64,000 nucleotides of DNA from Tachypleus tridentatus (taxonomy: Eukaryota; Arthropoda; Merostomata; Xiphosura; Limulidae): assembly GCF_004210375.1 (NCBI RefSeq), contig NC_134835.1:73562447-73626446 (forward strand), written 5' to 3'. Under the pieces are notes generated by a model. The model worked only from the letters and a program-made list of their open reading frames with translations. It was not told the origin of the DNA and made no database searches. Shown piece after piece: positions 1-11,429 of this stretch. Position 1 is the first letter of the stretch, and each line of letters starts with the position of its first letter. A program made the position numbers and the translations under genes.

Positions 1-176
1 TTTTTATGCTCATAATGACCTTTAGAAAACACGAGACCATAGAAAGGTGCACTGAACTCCAGATGAACTGACATGTGTTGTTTTCCACATACAACATCAA
101 GTGCGGTAAGTTGAGGCATGGATTCTGGCTTCCCATTGGTCCATAATGACTCTGAGTTTTCTTGGCTGTTTATCAA
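1..176 (-). CDS. ZP gene 2, exon 3 (5' part of the ZP-domain exon; continues past window start)
   Basis: A reading frame with no stop covers 58 codons from 176 down to the window edge. It is preceded by a good 3' splice site (pyrimidine-rich tract, AG at 178-177). After about 29 residues comes the start of a ZP-N subdomain: 'LDVVCGKQHMSVHLEF', then 'PFYGLVFSKGHYEH'. These line up with 'VHLDVKCEKNLMKVAIDF' and 'PFHGIIFSKGHYNY' of ZP gene 1 at 42-44 kb, including the first ZP cysteine. ZP modules polymerise extracellular matrix proteins; arthropod members of the dusky/miniature/trynity group act in the apical matrix and cuticle. The frame begins in phase 0, matching the signal-peptide exon at 18.7 kb. 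The rest of the ZP module, protease site and membrane anchor should lie left of the window. Which named subfamily it belongs to cannot be decided from 58 residues. Confidence 0.82.
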   Translation of the reverse strand, partial: MINSQENSESLWTNGKPESMPQLTALDVVCGKQHMSVHLEFSAPFYGLVFSKGHYEHK

Positions 177-621
177 CTAAAGTGAAGAAAGATGTTTATA
201 TTATAAGTATTAGATTGCGTGACAAACATGCAGATAAAAATAAGCCATTGTAAATTATTAAAAGAAAATATATGAATTGATGAAATATTGGAATGTTTGG
301 TATGGATACGTATGCAAATATTCTACTTGGACAAGTAACCTGACTGCATGAATATTTAGAGCAGTGAAAGCACAAACTTTTTGAGTAATTTTAAATGTAA
401 AAATATATTTATTAGTAAACGTTTGCCGAAATCAGATGTGTTTTTTACACACGTTCCAGGCAGAGCTAAAATGAGTTACTTGAAATGTTAAGTGCAAGAG
501 TAAAGTTGAGTTTTGTTGTTGTTTTTTCAATACAAAACCTTCTAATGATTGTTATTCTTTTTATTTTTGCTTCCTTAAGTGTTTCCAGTCTGTACATATT
601 TAGTTGTCTAGCTTAATCTCT

Positions 622-742
622 CTGTGACTCAGCGGTCTGACGGTTTATAATGCTCAAAATCGGATTTCAATGCCTGCGGTGAACAGATCACGGATAGTCC
701 ATTGTGTAATTTTGCAGTTAATAACAAACAAACAAACGATAG
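622..742 (+). repeat. SINE-B, full length
   Basis: Head 'GTGACTCAGCGGTCTGACGG' and 3' part 'ATAGTCCATTGTGTAATTTTG' with a (AAAC)n tail. Confidence 0.85.
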
Positions 743-763
743 GTAATAAAGTAGAAAGAACGA

Positions 764-869
764 AGCTAGTTATCACCACCCTTGAGTTACTCTGTACCAA
801 CGAATAGTTGGATTGATCTTCACATTGTAATGGCCCCATGGCTAAAAAAGCAAGCATGTTCGGTGATGT
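764..869 (-). repeat. SINE-A fragment
   Basis: Body only, from 'CTAGTTATCACCACC' to 'GCAAGCATGTTCGGTG'. Both ends are missing. It abuts a SINE-B in opposite orientation. Confidence 0.8.
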
Positions 870-989
870 AATTCGTTGTCAGAATACAACTACATAAACT
901 GGTGAGAATTCTTCAACTGAACTAAACTTGAACCCCAATAAATTTTTGCAAGTTGGTTACAACTGGATAATGTTTCCCTTAAATGACTT

Positions 990-1042
990 GTTGTTTTGAA
1001 TTAAGCACAAAGCTACACAATGGGCTATCTGTGCTCTAAATG
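990..1042 (-). repeat. SINE-B 3' fragment
   Basis: 'TTAAGCACAAAGCTACACAA' and 'TGGGCTATCTGTGCTC' only. Confidence 0.85.
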
Positions 1043-1130
1043 ACTAAGTGATAAAGAAATAAAAAATGTACCAGATTTCAGGATTACTGTCAAAAACAAA
1101 ATTCAATGCAGTAAAATCTCATTCCGAACC

Positions 1131-1352
1131 TTTCGATCCCCGTCACACCAAACGTGTTCGCCCTTTCAACCGTGGGGGCGTTATAATGTGACGGTCAATC
1201 CCACTATTCGTTGGTAAAAGAGTAGCCCAAGAGTTGGCGGTGGGTGGTGCTAACTAGCTACCTTCCCTCTAGTCTTACACTGCTAAATTAGGGACGGCTA
1301 GTGCAGGTAGCCCCCGTATAGCTTTGCGCGAAATTAAAAACAAACAAAACCA
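1131..1352 (+). repeat. SINE-A, 5' truncated
   Basis: Begins inside the B box ('TTCGATCCCCGTCACACC') and keeps the full body and tail. The truncation removes the A box. Confidence 0.93.
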
Positions 1353-3837
1353 AACCGAACCTTTCGTACACGTAGAAAATTTCCTCTTAAGAACCGTGTG
1401 GCGGGCTGACAACCAAAGATGAAGATGACTGTTAAAATCGCTTCATTGTCCTCAAGCTGTGTATTTTTACAAATGACTGACAAAATTAAACAATAGTGAA
1501 GGTCACACCCGTTTTTGTTGAGTTTTTCAACAAGCAGGAAGTTTCTTGACAAACATTTCCTATAATAAGTTTTGAACATAATAAGTAGTAAAAAAGAACG
1601 AGAATCTTTTATTTGAAAACTATAATAAGTAACTACATGGGATTCGGCACCAATAGACAACAACTTGTAAAATCACCGTAACTAAATGAAACTACTTAAG
1701 TCAGGCGCATTCGCGAATTTTAGCAAGAACTTCATCAGACTAATCCAGATTAACGAAGTTTGCATCTGAATGAACTCTTCACCTGTGTATAGTACAAGGA
1801 GGACTAACTCTAACACACCTTGTGACGTCCCCACTACATCAGTTCACTGACCGCCAACGGCTTTTGCAGATCACTATATACATATATATTAGTTAAATTA
1901 ACCTTGATTGGATTGTAAGCTCTTTCTGACATGTTCCTAGTGCGGAACATCTTTGGGGTTAAGAGAGAGCTGCCTGCGCCATTCCTAAACAATAATGATC
2001 AATAGTAATGAAACAGATCTTATGGTCATTGCATAATGTATGTTATAAAAGTATATACATATATAAATATATATATACGTTTGTGTGTAAGTGTACTCAG
2101 AGACAGATGGATAAATGTATATGTTTTTAAATAAAAGTTGCTCTTTTGTCTATCTTAATATGACTAAATAGTAGAAACAGAAACTGAATGTGTAAAATGC
2201 ATATTTTTTGTTGTTCAGTTTCTAGGGTTTTAATATTGCGACGGTTTTTTTAAACCTCCAAGTTTTAATCTCAGAGGTACTCTTTATTGTGTTCAATCAA
2301 CCTTTATAAATATGTAGCCACATTTGTTCATTCCTCGAGGACTAACCTCCCACAGTTGAGGTGTCTCTGAGAAGATATATGTACATAGAAATACCATGGT
2401 CATAGGAAAGCGACTGGAATTCTATCTGTTAAAGACTGATTAGTCATTCGCTTCTTTAAAAACATCTACATGTAATAAATACTATACCTTTAAACGAATC
2501 CCGAAAAAGGCTTAACGCAACTAAACTTCTTGACCATAATTATATAAAGAGTATAAAAACAATTCGAAAATTATACTTATTTATTATGATGGCCTTATTT
2601 GGTGTATCTATATCTGATTCTTATTGAACTTCTGATCATTCAACAGTACAACACTTTCATATTAGTTTACGGCTGTAGCGTCATGTGACTGTTTTTTTCT
2701 GACGAGATATATCCAAGTAGCGAGAATTTTAAACGATGTATGATCAAAGGACACAACCTTTCAAAGAAAGTTTTCAATATGGAAGGGAGAAACTCGCGGG
2801 AGTTTCAAGACAACACCACCACCAGGCTCCGCAACAACATCCCAAGTGAGTCCGGAACAAAATCCTTACCCAAAAAAGTGAAGGTATAAAAAGAAACCCT
2901 TCCTGGTACTATTAACAAGTTAGTAAACATGAACTTGACACTGGCGTAGGTTCACAAACTTCCTTCAGCAACGTCTCGAAATGAACGTTTGTTTTCATGT
3001 GAAAAGTGGCTGAAGAAACTAGAATCTAAGTCTTTCAGTGCAGTCCTGGTGAACTTTTGCGCCTTTGTCTGCTTAAATGAGGTCTTGGAAACCGAGATCT
3101 TTCTACAATGAAAGGTCTCAGTAATATTTGTCAAGATAAGTGTCCTACATTAATCTCGCCTTTTATGCAGAAGTTTCTTAAATGGAAAATGCTACGTCAG
3201 GTTAGAATACGTAAACATCAGATCGGGTATGAGATTGATGACGAGGAAGCAGCTCCAGGAGGAACCTGAAACATGGTTCTTGTAAAATCCTGGTAACTCT
3301 CAGTATAGAGTGGAGTCACGTGCTCCTGTTTTGTTTAATATAATTCACTAAGACAGCAGTCAAAAAGGGAACAGTACAATTTAATTTAGAATGTGAACTG
3401 AGAAGATGGAAGTTTTCACTTTATTTTATTATGGTGTAATGAACTATTTCTAAGCTCACACAGTGAAGCTAAATATTAATTTTTATGGTTGTTCCTGTCA
3501 CAATGTGCTTGTGTGATATATAAACATTCACTATACATGAACGAGATGGTTGGTGTATACATATTTGTAATGATGGAGAAACTAAGTGCATTTAAGTAAT
3601 GTGAGAAAACGAGTTTTCGAGTGAAAATTTCGAACTAATAATTTAACCAAGCAACGGAGAAGTCATTAAAAGTTGTAAAGTGAAAACGTGAAAGATAGAC
3701 GCAAACTTTTTAGCACAGAGAAGAATTTTTTACATGGTATTTGGTTATCCAAAATAAATTCTGTAAGCTACGAACACATTTGGACGTAAATGGTTACTTG
3801 GAAGGTTATTTCTCATCCTTAATCATTATTTGACTGA

Positions 3838-3952
3838 TTGTTGTTAAGCACAAAGCTACAACTCGGATTATCTGTGCTATACTCACCGTGTGTATCGAAA
3901 CCCATTTTTTTTTTAGTGTTATAAGTCAGCACACTTATTGCCAAACCACTGA
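3838..3952 (-). repeat. SINE-B, diverged
   Basis: Keeps 'GTTAAGCACAAAGCTACAA' and 'GTGTATCGAAACCCA'. The head is eroded. Confidence 0.8.
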
Positions 3953-4066
3953 TTAAAAATTGTTTGGCTGTGAAGATAGTAGGATAAAACTAACTAGGTT
4001 GTTTAATTTCTTTAGTGTTGAACAGGATAATTCATGTATTGAACTGATTAAAAATCCGTATAATCA

Positions 4067-4322
4067 TCAATGACTACTCGACTTGTAATCTGAGGGTCGC
4101 GGGTTCGAATCTCCTTCACACCAAACTGCTCGCCCTTTTAGCCGTGTGGGCGTTATTATGTGACGGTAAATCCCACTTTTCGTTGGCAAAAGAGTAGCCC
4201 AAGAGTTGGCGTTTGGTGGTGATAACTAGCTGCCTTCCCTCTAGTCTTACATTGCCACATTATGGACGGCGAGCGTAGATAGCCCTTGTGTAACTTTGCG
4301 CGAAATTAAAAAAAAAACAAAA
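4067..4322 (+). repeat. SINE-A, slightly 5' truncated
   Basis: Starts at the anticodon arm ('CTACTCGACTTGTAATCTG') and has a complete B box, body and A-rich tail. Confidence 0.92.
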
Positions 4323-4982
4323 GGTCAATGATTAGGTTATCCATCTATTTCAATACAGAATTTTAAAAGATGTCTAAATTCAACATGTAAAATTTTATTG
4401 TTGAAAATCTTGATACGTTTTTTTTCCGTTACTGCTAACATGCATCGAAATACCTTCTTGATCTTCATTAAGTTAAATTTAAAAGAATATAATTATAATG
4501 AATGAACTGAGAGTTCAGATACTTCATTCTGAAAAATGTGTTACACTATGAACCAATGTGTAATATTTCAATTACATGAATGCTGAGAAAAAAAAAAAAA
4601 AATCCTATTAAATGTTATTAACAGCATTATAACATTTCGTATAAACTATTAAAGTACGTTACAAGCATCCAAAGTTAAAAAAGCACAAAGTAGTGAAAAA
4701 TTGTAACATATATAAATTAAAATTATTAATTGTACTTGAGAAAGGATAATACAGAATAAACTTTCAATTCTGCTTTTCTTTCTGAAACAAAATTAGTTTA
4801 TTTTAAATGTAATAAAATAAAATTTATTTGAGATAAAAAGAACTAAGGATCGAAACTCTTTGTTGTATGTTTATGAGGAACGTTATTACATGTATATATA
4901 TTTTCTAAAGACCTTAACTTGCGCCATTTATTATTTCCAGATTAGGTAGAAGCGTTTATTTCAGTTTATTTTTGTTCAGTGT

Positions 4983-5107
4983 TGTTGTTGTTTGTCATCA
5001 AGCACAAAGATACACAAAGGGTTATTTGTGCTCTGCCCACCACGGGTATCGAAACGTGGCTTCAAGCAGTGTAAGTACACCGACATTCTGCTGTGTCACT
5101 GGAAGGC
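4983..5107 (-). repeat. SINE-B, full length
   Basis: 'CAAGCACAAAGATACACAA', 'CCACCACGGGTATCGAAAC' and 'CTGTGTCACTGG' are all present. Confidence 0.9.
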
Positions 5108-5249
5108 ATTTTGTTCAGTGCTTTATCAGCCTGTATTTAGACACAAATTAGCTGTATGCAAAACACACACATTTTTGGATAAGAAAAAAGAGAAAACAAT
5201 CGTGACACATTACTTTTATTGGCTTTGTCTTTGTCTAATCACAAGCTTC

Positions 5250-5322
5250 TCAGGCCTCGGTGATTCGGCAGTAAGCCTGAGGGTTCAGAACCTAGACATC
5301 GAGTTTCGATACGTACAGATAT
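5250..5322 (+). repeat. SINE-B 5' fragment
   Basis: A head-like 'CTCGGTGATTCGGCAGTAAG' followed by 'CGAGTTTCGATACG'. The 3' part is missing. Confidence 0.55.
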
Positions 5323-5796
5323 ATATCGGGTGTCTTTGTACGTTAAACGATAACTCTTCTCATCTTCTTCTGTTGGTAAAACAATTTCAACTGTACATTA
5401 ATTTATATATATACAGACAGAATCCACGCACACTCTAAAAGTTACAAATATGGAGTTGTTGAATTTTAGAGCAACCTATTAGCAATGCATTCATAATTAA
5501 TTAAGAATCTTTGCTGGTAGTCTGTTACAATTATGTAGCAAAGGAATTATTTTTGCAGTCTGTTTATGGTTAATGAAGAAGCTTTGTTCTCAGTCTGTTT
5601 ATTTTCAACGAAAACACTCTTAACAGTTTCTTGAAAGTAAGCCTACATGTTTGCGAATTATTTACGGTTAATTAAAACTTTCGAAGGCAGTCTATGTGTG
5701 ATTAAATATGAAACTTTGCTAGCAGTCTAAACGTGTTATGCGCATTATATACGAATATTTAAAATTTAAAGAGTACTTAATACTTCTGATTATACA

Positions 5797-5797
5797 T

Positions 5798-5828
<31 letters not shown>

Positions 5829-5830
5829 CT
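5797..5830. repeat. (AC)n/(AT)n microsatellite
   Basis: Alternating CA dinucleotides passing into TA dinucleotides. Confidence 0.95.
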
Positions 5831-6688
5831 CATTTATTGAGATGGATTTGTTTAGTACATCTATATTTGGTTTTTCGTGAACTCGTGATCATTCAACAGC
5901 AGAACGACACATTTTTATGGGTTGCCTAATACTTATAATAAATTCTGTTTTTACTGCAAAATGAATCACACAAGAAAATACCCTTTTCTTTAAACTCCCA
6001 GTTTAATCCCGTTGAAGCTAATTCAAAACAACGTATTTACCCTTAAAGTGAAGGCTATGCTTTCGCAAGAGAACCCTCCGATCGAAAAAATACATTGCTA
6101 GAAAATAGGGCATATCTTGTTACCATTAACATGGTAATAGACGAAGATTTTTTGAAACAGGTTTTCAAACATCCAGCCACCCCTAGAAATTAACAGTTGT
6201 CTTCACGAAAAGAACGACCATGAATAGTGGAATCACATATCTGACAACACAATCAATAAACTCAGATAAGGTTCTCGTATCGTTTGGAAGGTTTGCAAAT
6301 ATGTGTGGTCTGTAATTCAAAGCTTTGTCTTTGCAAAAGGTTGTTACAATATAAATTATTGTGTCGGGCAATAATACGTAATGATGGTCATCATAATGAG
6401 AAAGATTTACGACAGAAATAGTAGTTCAATGAACTTTATGATCAGCAGTCTATTTGTGGTTAATTAAATAGTTCTGCTGGGAGGTTGGATGTGTTTTGTC
6501 GTTTATGTAGCTGCTAACAGAAACATCGTACATAGTAAAACAGAGTTGTTAAAAAAATCTTGGTTTCCTTTTTGAACGAGGTTAATCGAATTCTATTGAG
6601 CTTGGGCAGACATTTTTGTTGTTATTGTTGTGTCTGATACAGTTTTTATGAAATTTATTACTTCGTTGATTTTGTTCATAATCAAAGA

Positions 6689-6958
6689 CGGCCCGGCATG
6701 GCCAAGCGCGTTAAGGCATGCGACTCGTAATCCGAGGGTCGCGAGTTCGCATCCCCGTCGCGCCAAACATGCTTGCATTTTCAACCGTGGGGGCGTTATA
6801 ATGTGACGGTCAATCCCACTATTCGTTGGTAAAAAAGTAGCCCAAGAGTTGGCGGTGGGTGGTGATGACTAGCTGTCTTTCCTCCAGTCTTACACTGCTA
6901 AATTAGGGACGGCTAGCGCAGATAGCTCTCGAGTAGCTTTGCGCGAAATAAAAAAAAA
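6689..6958 (+). repeat. SINE-A, full length (reference copy)
   Basis: SINE-A is a tRNA-derived short retroposon of about 270 bp. Its head, GCCCGGCATGGCC, holds A- and B-box promoter elements (B box 'GAGTTCGCATCCC' here, more often 'GGTTCGAATCC') and a CTCGTAA anticodon loop, so the source is tRNA-Thr(CGT)-like. The body contains 'GTGACGGTCAATCCCACTA' and 'GTTGGCGGTGGGTGGTG'. The tail is 'TTTGCGCGAAAT' plus an A-rich run. This copy has the AAGCGCG variant in its A-box region. Confidence 0.93.
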
Positions 6959-8157
6959 ATTCTAGGACAGTCTATTTCTAGAAACGCGAATTAGGATAGA
7001 ACTAAATGAAGCTCTTTTTATTACAGAACAAAATTATATTTCAATGTCATATGTTTGTTATCAAATGAATGGATTCTACATGTGTAACCAAAACATTTCG
7101 TATGTTCAATGAGTAAATGATGGCATTAAATGGACCGAAATACTGTCACCTTCATCACAGCGGAGCTCAATAAAATCAGCAAATGTCGCGTCGGTCGGAG
7201 TGGCGCCAAAGGTGCAATGTCATAATGTAGCAAACAACAGTTTATGAGGTGAGAGAACAGGTTACATTCCTCTCGTGACCAGTATTTGTTTTATCGTTTG
7301 CATAAAAGGTCACGCTTCCACTTCAGCATGAGTGGAAATATTTAATGATAACATGTTACTTCTGTCTGTCATTTCTCTATGTTTATTAAATACTTGGTGA
7401 TAAGGTTAAAACTTTTATTTTTGATATGTGAAGATACGAATAAAGAAGCTTTCTTTCACTTGAAATTACATTACAACAAAAGCCCACTTGAATACAACAT
7501 AAATTAAGTTAAATTAATTCAGAAGTATTGTGAAAAAATTGGCTTACTTAACAGGCCCAGATGGGCATAACTTTACACCATGTATGAAATAATGATTACA
7601 GGTGTTTTCATTTGCCACGTATTTTATGTAAACGTTATCACCCTGTCATGTATCCTACATGATAAATTAATTAATAAGCCTGGTGTAGTTGTCATTAAGT
7701 GGATTTTACAAAGTCATTATGTCTAATGTAATACTTACTAAGTAAAACAGGTAAATATTGAATAAGCAAAATATGTCTTGATCTTCATGACAACACGTCT
7801 TTTAATAAAGGCATCTAGAACATCATTTGGGTTGTATTGCCCAAAGAAACATGAAATTATATAAAATGAATAAACTGCATAAGATTCTTTGCTTCCGGCT
7901 TACTATGAAAATTTGTGAACACAGGGTTCTGCTTCTACTTGCCATTCTTATTAAAGACTATTTATCATCCTTATCTGCAATAAAAAAACATCTTCCTTCT
8001 GGGAATGATCAGTTTATTTAGTATGGAGATAATACTGATTCAATAGAGATGTTCTCCTTTGAATAGGGAATAAAGACTTGTATATAACCAACATGGAAAG
8101 TCACTGTTTCAGTTTCAAATTCAACGGTGACGATTAATTTAGCAAATAAGGTACCTG

Positions 8158-8408
8158 ACCTTGCATGGTTTGGAGGTTAAGGTGCTCGACTCACAAGCTG
8201 TGGTTTGCAAATTAAAGTTCTATCACCGGACACGCTTGCTTTTTTCTCCGTTGGAGTCTTATATAAAACGGTTAACCCTATTGTTCGTTGGTAAACGATT
8301 AGTCCAAGAAAAGACTGGAACAAACAGCCTTCGAGTGACCTTGTGATAAGATTAACGAACAAACTAGGTAACGATCGTCGGTATCCCCCCTAATTTAAAT
8401 ATAAACAA
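8158..8408 (+). repeat. Diverged SINE-A relative
   Basis: A tRNA-like head ('CCTTGCATGGTTTGGAGG', 'GCTCGACTCACAA') and a partial body ('GTTCGTTGGTAAACGATTAG', 'CCAAGA') with a different 3' half. It is either a very old copy or a separate subfamily. The fold-back insertion at 8,421 follows almost directly. Confidence 0.65.
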
Positions 8409-8420
8409 AAGCCAACTAGT

Positions 8421-8639
8421 AATCAGTGATGACGAGAAAACCCACTTGTAGAGAACAATATATGTGTAAAAACGGCTGGTTTGGGTTGAGATTTTTTTTT
8501 ATGTAAAGGAGCGAACAACGTTTCGATCTCCTTCGATCATCGTCAGGTTCGCCTCTTTCTTTCTTTATGAACCCGACGATGACCGAAGAAGATCGAAACG
8601 TTGTTCGCTCCTCTACATAAAAAAATTTTGTCAACCCCA
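8421..8639. mobile_element. Penelope-terminus-derived fold-back insertion, copy 1 (14-bp TSD)
   Basis: A 219-bp insertion flanked by the direct repeat AAAAGCCAACTAGT (8,407-8,420 and 8,640-8,653). After a single-stranded-type lead ('GAGAAAACCCACTTGTAGAG') come two inverted arms (about 8,484-8,550 and 8,573-8,637) around a short spacer. Each arm contains 'GATCGAAACGTTGTTCGCTC', the motif seen at Penelope-like termini. It encodes nothing. Confidence 0.8.
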
Positions 8640-9462
8640 AAAAGCCAACTAGTTGTTTCATTCAGTTAGATTACTTCAGTATATGCCTTTTTATGATAAT
8701 AAGTGACCAGTTGCCAAGCTTCAAATGATGTTTTCTTACAGCTTTAATCAAATAAATCTTCCATATTTCACGTTTTCGTTTTATTTCCCTACACAAAGGC
8801 TTTTTAATGGTTTAACAAACGTGTTACTGAGACATGTGTATTTCACAATATCATATCGTTCCCCTCAGATCAAGAGGTTCGTGTATCTGCATAATTTCAT
8901 TTAAACTAATATATTTTATGGATTAAGATTCCTACGCCTGCAAATAGACGTAGTAAACTGTAATAGTTTACAACAATACCAGTATTAAAGCCCCTAAAAA
9001 AATGACAGGAAATCATTTATGATTAGTTAACGAAAATGACAGAATTGAACTGAAACGAATTTTCCTCTACCTCCAAAATGCACCGACTCTTCACTTATTT
9101 CATTAATTTGGAAAAAATTCTTTAATCATCACATTTTTGTAAAAACTAAGCAGAAAATCGAAATTTTATCGCGAACGAAAATAAGTGTGAACTCTGAAAG
9201 AGACTAAACGACACTTGAGTATTTTCAGTGTATTCTAGGTAAGGAAGCACAAATCACAAGAGACATCGTCACAACTTTTCAACCCTTTATACTGTACAAA
9301 GGATAAAAGATATTTGGTAGTACTAAACGTTTATTTTTCTTTACGTTTTAAGGCCAAATAAATATGTGTTTAAATAACAAAATAATATTTATTGATAAAC
9401 ATTTATTCACCACTTAATTTTTTTTTTTAAACACTGACTTTATAATGTTAGTAACAGTAAAG

Positions 9463-9741
9463 GAGCCCTGCATGGCCAGGTGGTTAGAGCGCTCAACTCG
9501 TAATCTGAAGGTCCCGGGTTAAAACACCTGTCATACCAAACATGCCAGTCCTTTCAGTCGTAGGAGCGTTCTAATGTACGGTCAATCCCATTATTCATTG
9601 GCAAAAGAGTAGTCCAAGACGTGGCGGTGGGTGGTGATGACTAGCTACCTTCCCTCTAGTCTTACACTGCTAAATTAGAGGCGGCCAACGCACATAGCCC
9701 TCGTGTAGCTTTGCGCGAAATTAAAAAAAAAACAACAACAA
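9463..9741 (+). repeat. SINE-A, full length
   Basis: Complete from 'GCCCTGCATGGCCAGGTGG' to the A-rich tail. The B box is damaged ('GGGTTAAAACACC'). Confidence 0.93.
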
Positions 9742-10032
9742 TGGTAGGCCTCAATGTCATAAAACTTCTGAATTAAACTATTTTGCTGACATATTAGTGA
9801 AGTTGAAATAAAGAATAAAACTAAGCCTTTCTAACAAATCAATATAAATATTGAGCATTTAACATAAACACCATACTTGGCTAAAGAACAATCAGGTGAT
9901 AGTTTTGTTGATAAGCGATGATTGTTGAGCATTACCAAAAAAAGAGCGTGAAAGTATTCTCACCAAAGGGACAAAGGGAATACATTTTTTTATAGTTAGT
10001 GATTTTCAACTGATATATGTGGATAAAAATGT

Positions 10033-10319
10033 TGTTTGTTTTGTTTCTTTCTTTTTGAATTTCGTGCAAAGCTACACGAGAGCTATCTGCCCTAGATGCC
10101 CCTAATTTAGCAGTGTAAGACTAGAGGGAAAGCAGCTAGTCATCACCACCCACCGCCAACTCTTGGGCTACTCTTTTACTAACGAATAGTGGGATTGATC
10201 GTCACATTATAACGCCTCTACGGCTGAAAGGGCGAGCATGTTTGGTGTGACGGGGAATCGAATCCACGACCCTCGGATTGCGAGTAGAGTGTCTTAACCA
10301 CCTTGGTCATGCCGGGCAT
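10033..10319 (-). repeat. SINE-A, full length
   Basis: The reverse-strand copy has a tail (seen as GTTTGTTTTG...GAATTTCGTGC), the whole body, and a head ending 'CATGCCGGGC'. Confidence 0.94.
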
Positions 10320-11429
10320 AACAATGTCGTATTGTCACCTTCAGATCAAGAGGTAATATAACCGATACGTAAAATTGTCAGTACCTGATAAAAATCAATA
10401 ATTACAGAATTGAATTGAGGGAAAACAAATTAAAGACGGTTGTGTGTTTCACATATACTTCATGGTACCTGATTATGCTTTTACTGGAGAAACCATGGTC
10501 GTTAATAAGCGAAGTATGTATGAAGTGTACAACAGTTCTTTCTTTTTCTTTAATCGCAAGAAATACGTTTATTTGATTTTACGTTATTATATCCTATAAA
10601 TTAAGATTCTCTTGTACACAGAATAGACTTAATAAACCTTGTAATACTTTACAATAATATTTTAGGCGCATTGTTCTTCAACCAAATTACTCCCCCTGTT
10701 TAGACTATGCAGAAAATGACAGCATATTACAAATACTGTAAAGTATACATACATAGTATAGTATTATGTGACTGAGGTAAACAAAAACTTTTTTAAAGAA
10801 TGTAGTAAATGTATGGATAGTTAATATCAGTCATTCATAATGATGCAAACAAGATAGTATGGATGACACTTGCATAATACATAATAGCACAGGAACAACA
10901 GTATAGTAGAATGTTGACAGACAAAAATAAGATAAACTCAGTTGTGACTGAATAGTTATATATATGTTGCTATTAATTCTTGCCTGTGCTATTACATTTA
11001 TCTGTTGTTATGCTGTGCCACTCAGGCTTCATAATCCGGTTTTTTAGTATTATTAAGTCTAGAGTTACCACGGAGTCACTAGGGGGCCACAGTTGAGATA
11101 TGAGGATTATAGTACCACTTTTTTTCTCAGTATTTAGATATATGTATCGTTGTTGTTGGCCATGCTTTCACGTCGCATAATTGACATGGCTTAACGACTA
11201 GAACTTTTTGAAAGTATAGAAACGATTGGAGCGGTATAATACGTGAGTTAGGTTTGAGTAGATGAATACTGATTCGCGAGCCCGTGTACAGTCTGTTAAG
11301 TTAACACGTTTTTAGTTAAATTCGTTTGTTATTGTCAGCAGTTAGTTAAGGTATATGAATAATGATTTTGAGATTTGAGAAAGAAGTGGAGATATGTTAA
11401 AGTACTGTACATGTAGAAGTTAGCAAATT

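Noticed and set aside
4992..5438. 148-codon plus-strand frame
   Set aside because: It begins inside a reverse-oriented SINE-B and runs through a second SINE-B fragment and AT-rich sequence, with no domain.
6689..6762. tRNA genes at the heads of SINE-A copies
   Set aside because: The A and B boxes and anticodon loop look right, but the 5' GCCCGGC does not pair with the sequence after the T arm, and every copy continues into the same SINE body.
8177..8661. Short frames over the SINE-like copy and first fold-back
   Set aside because: The translations simply read through repeat sequence.
10875..11030. MITE with short terminal inverted repeats (AATAGCACAGG / CCTGTGCTATT)
   Set aside because: The arms are only about 13 bases with imperfect extension and no target duplication is evident.
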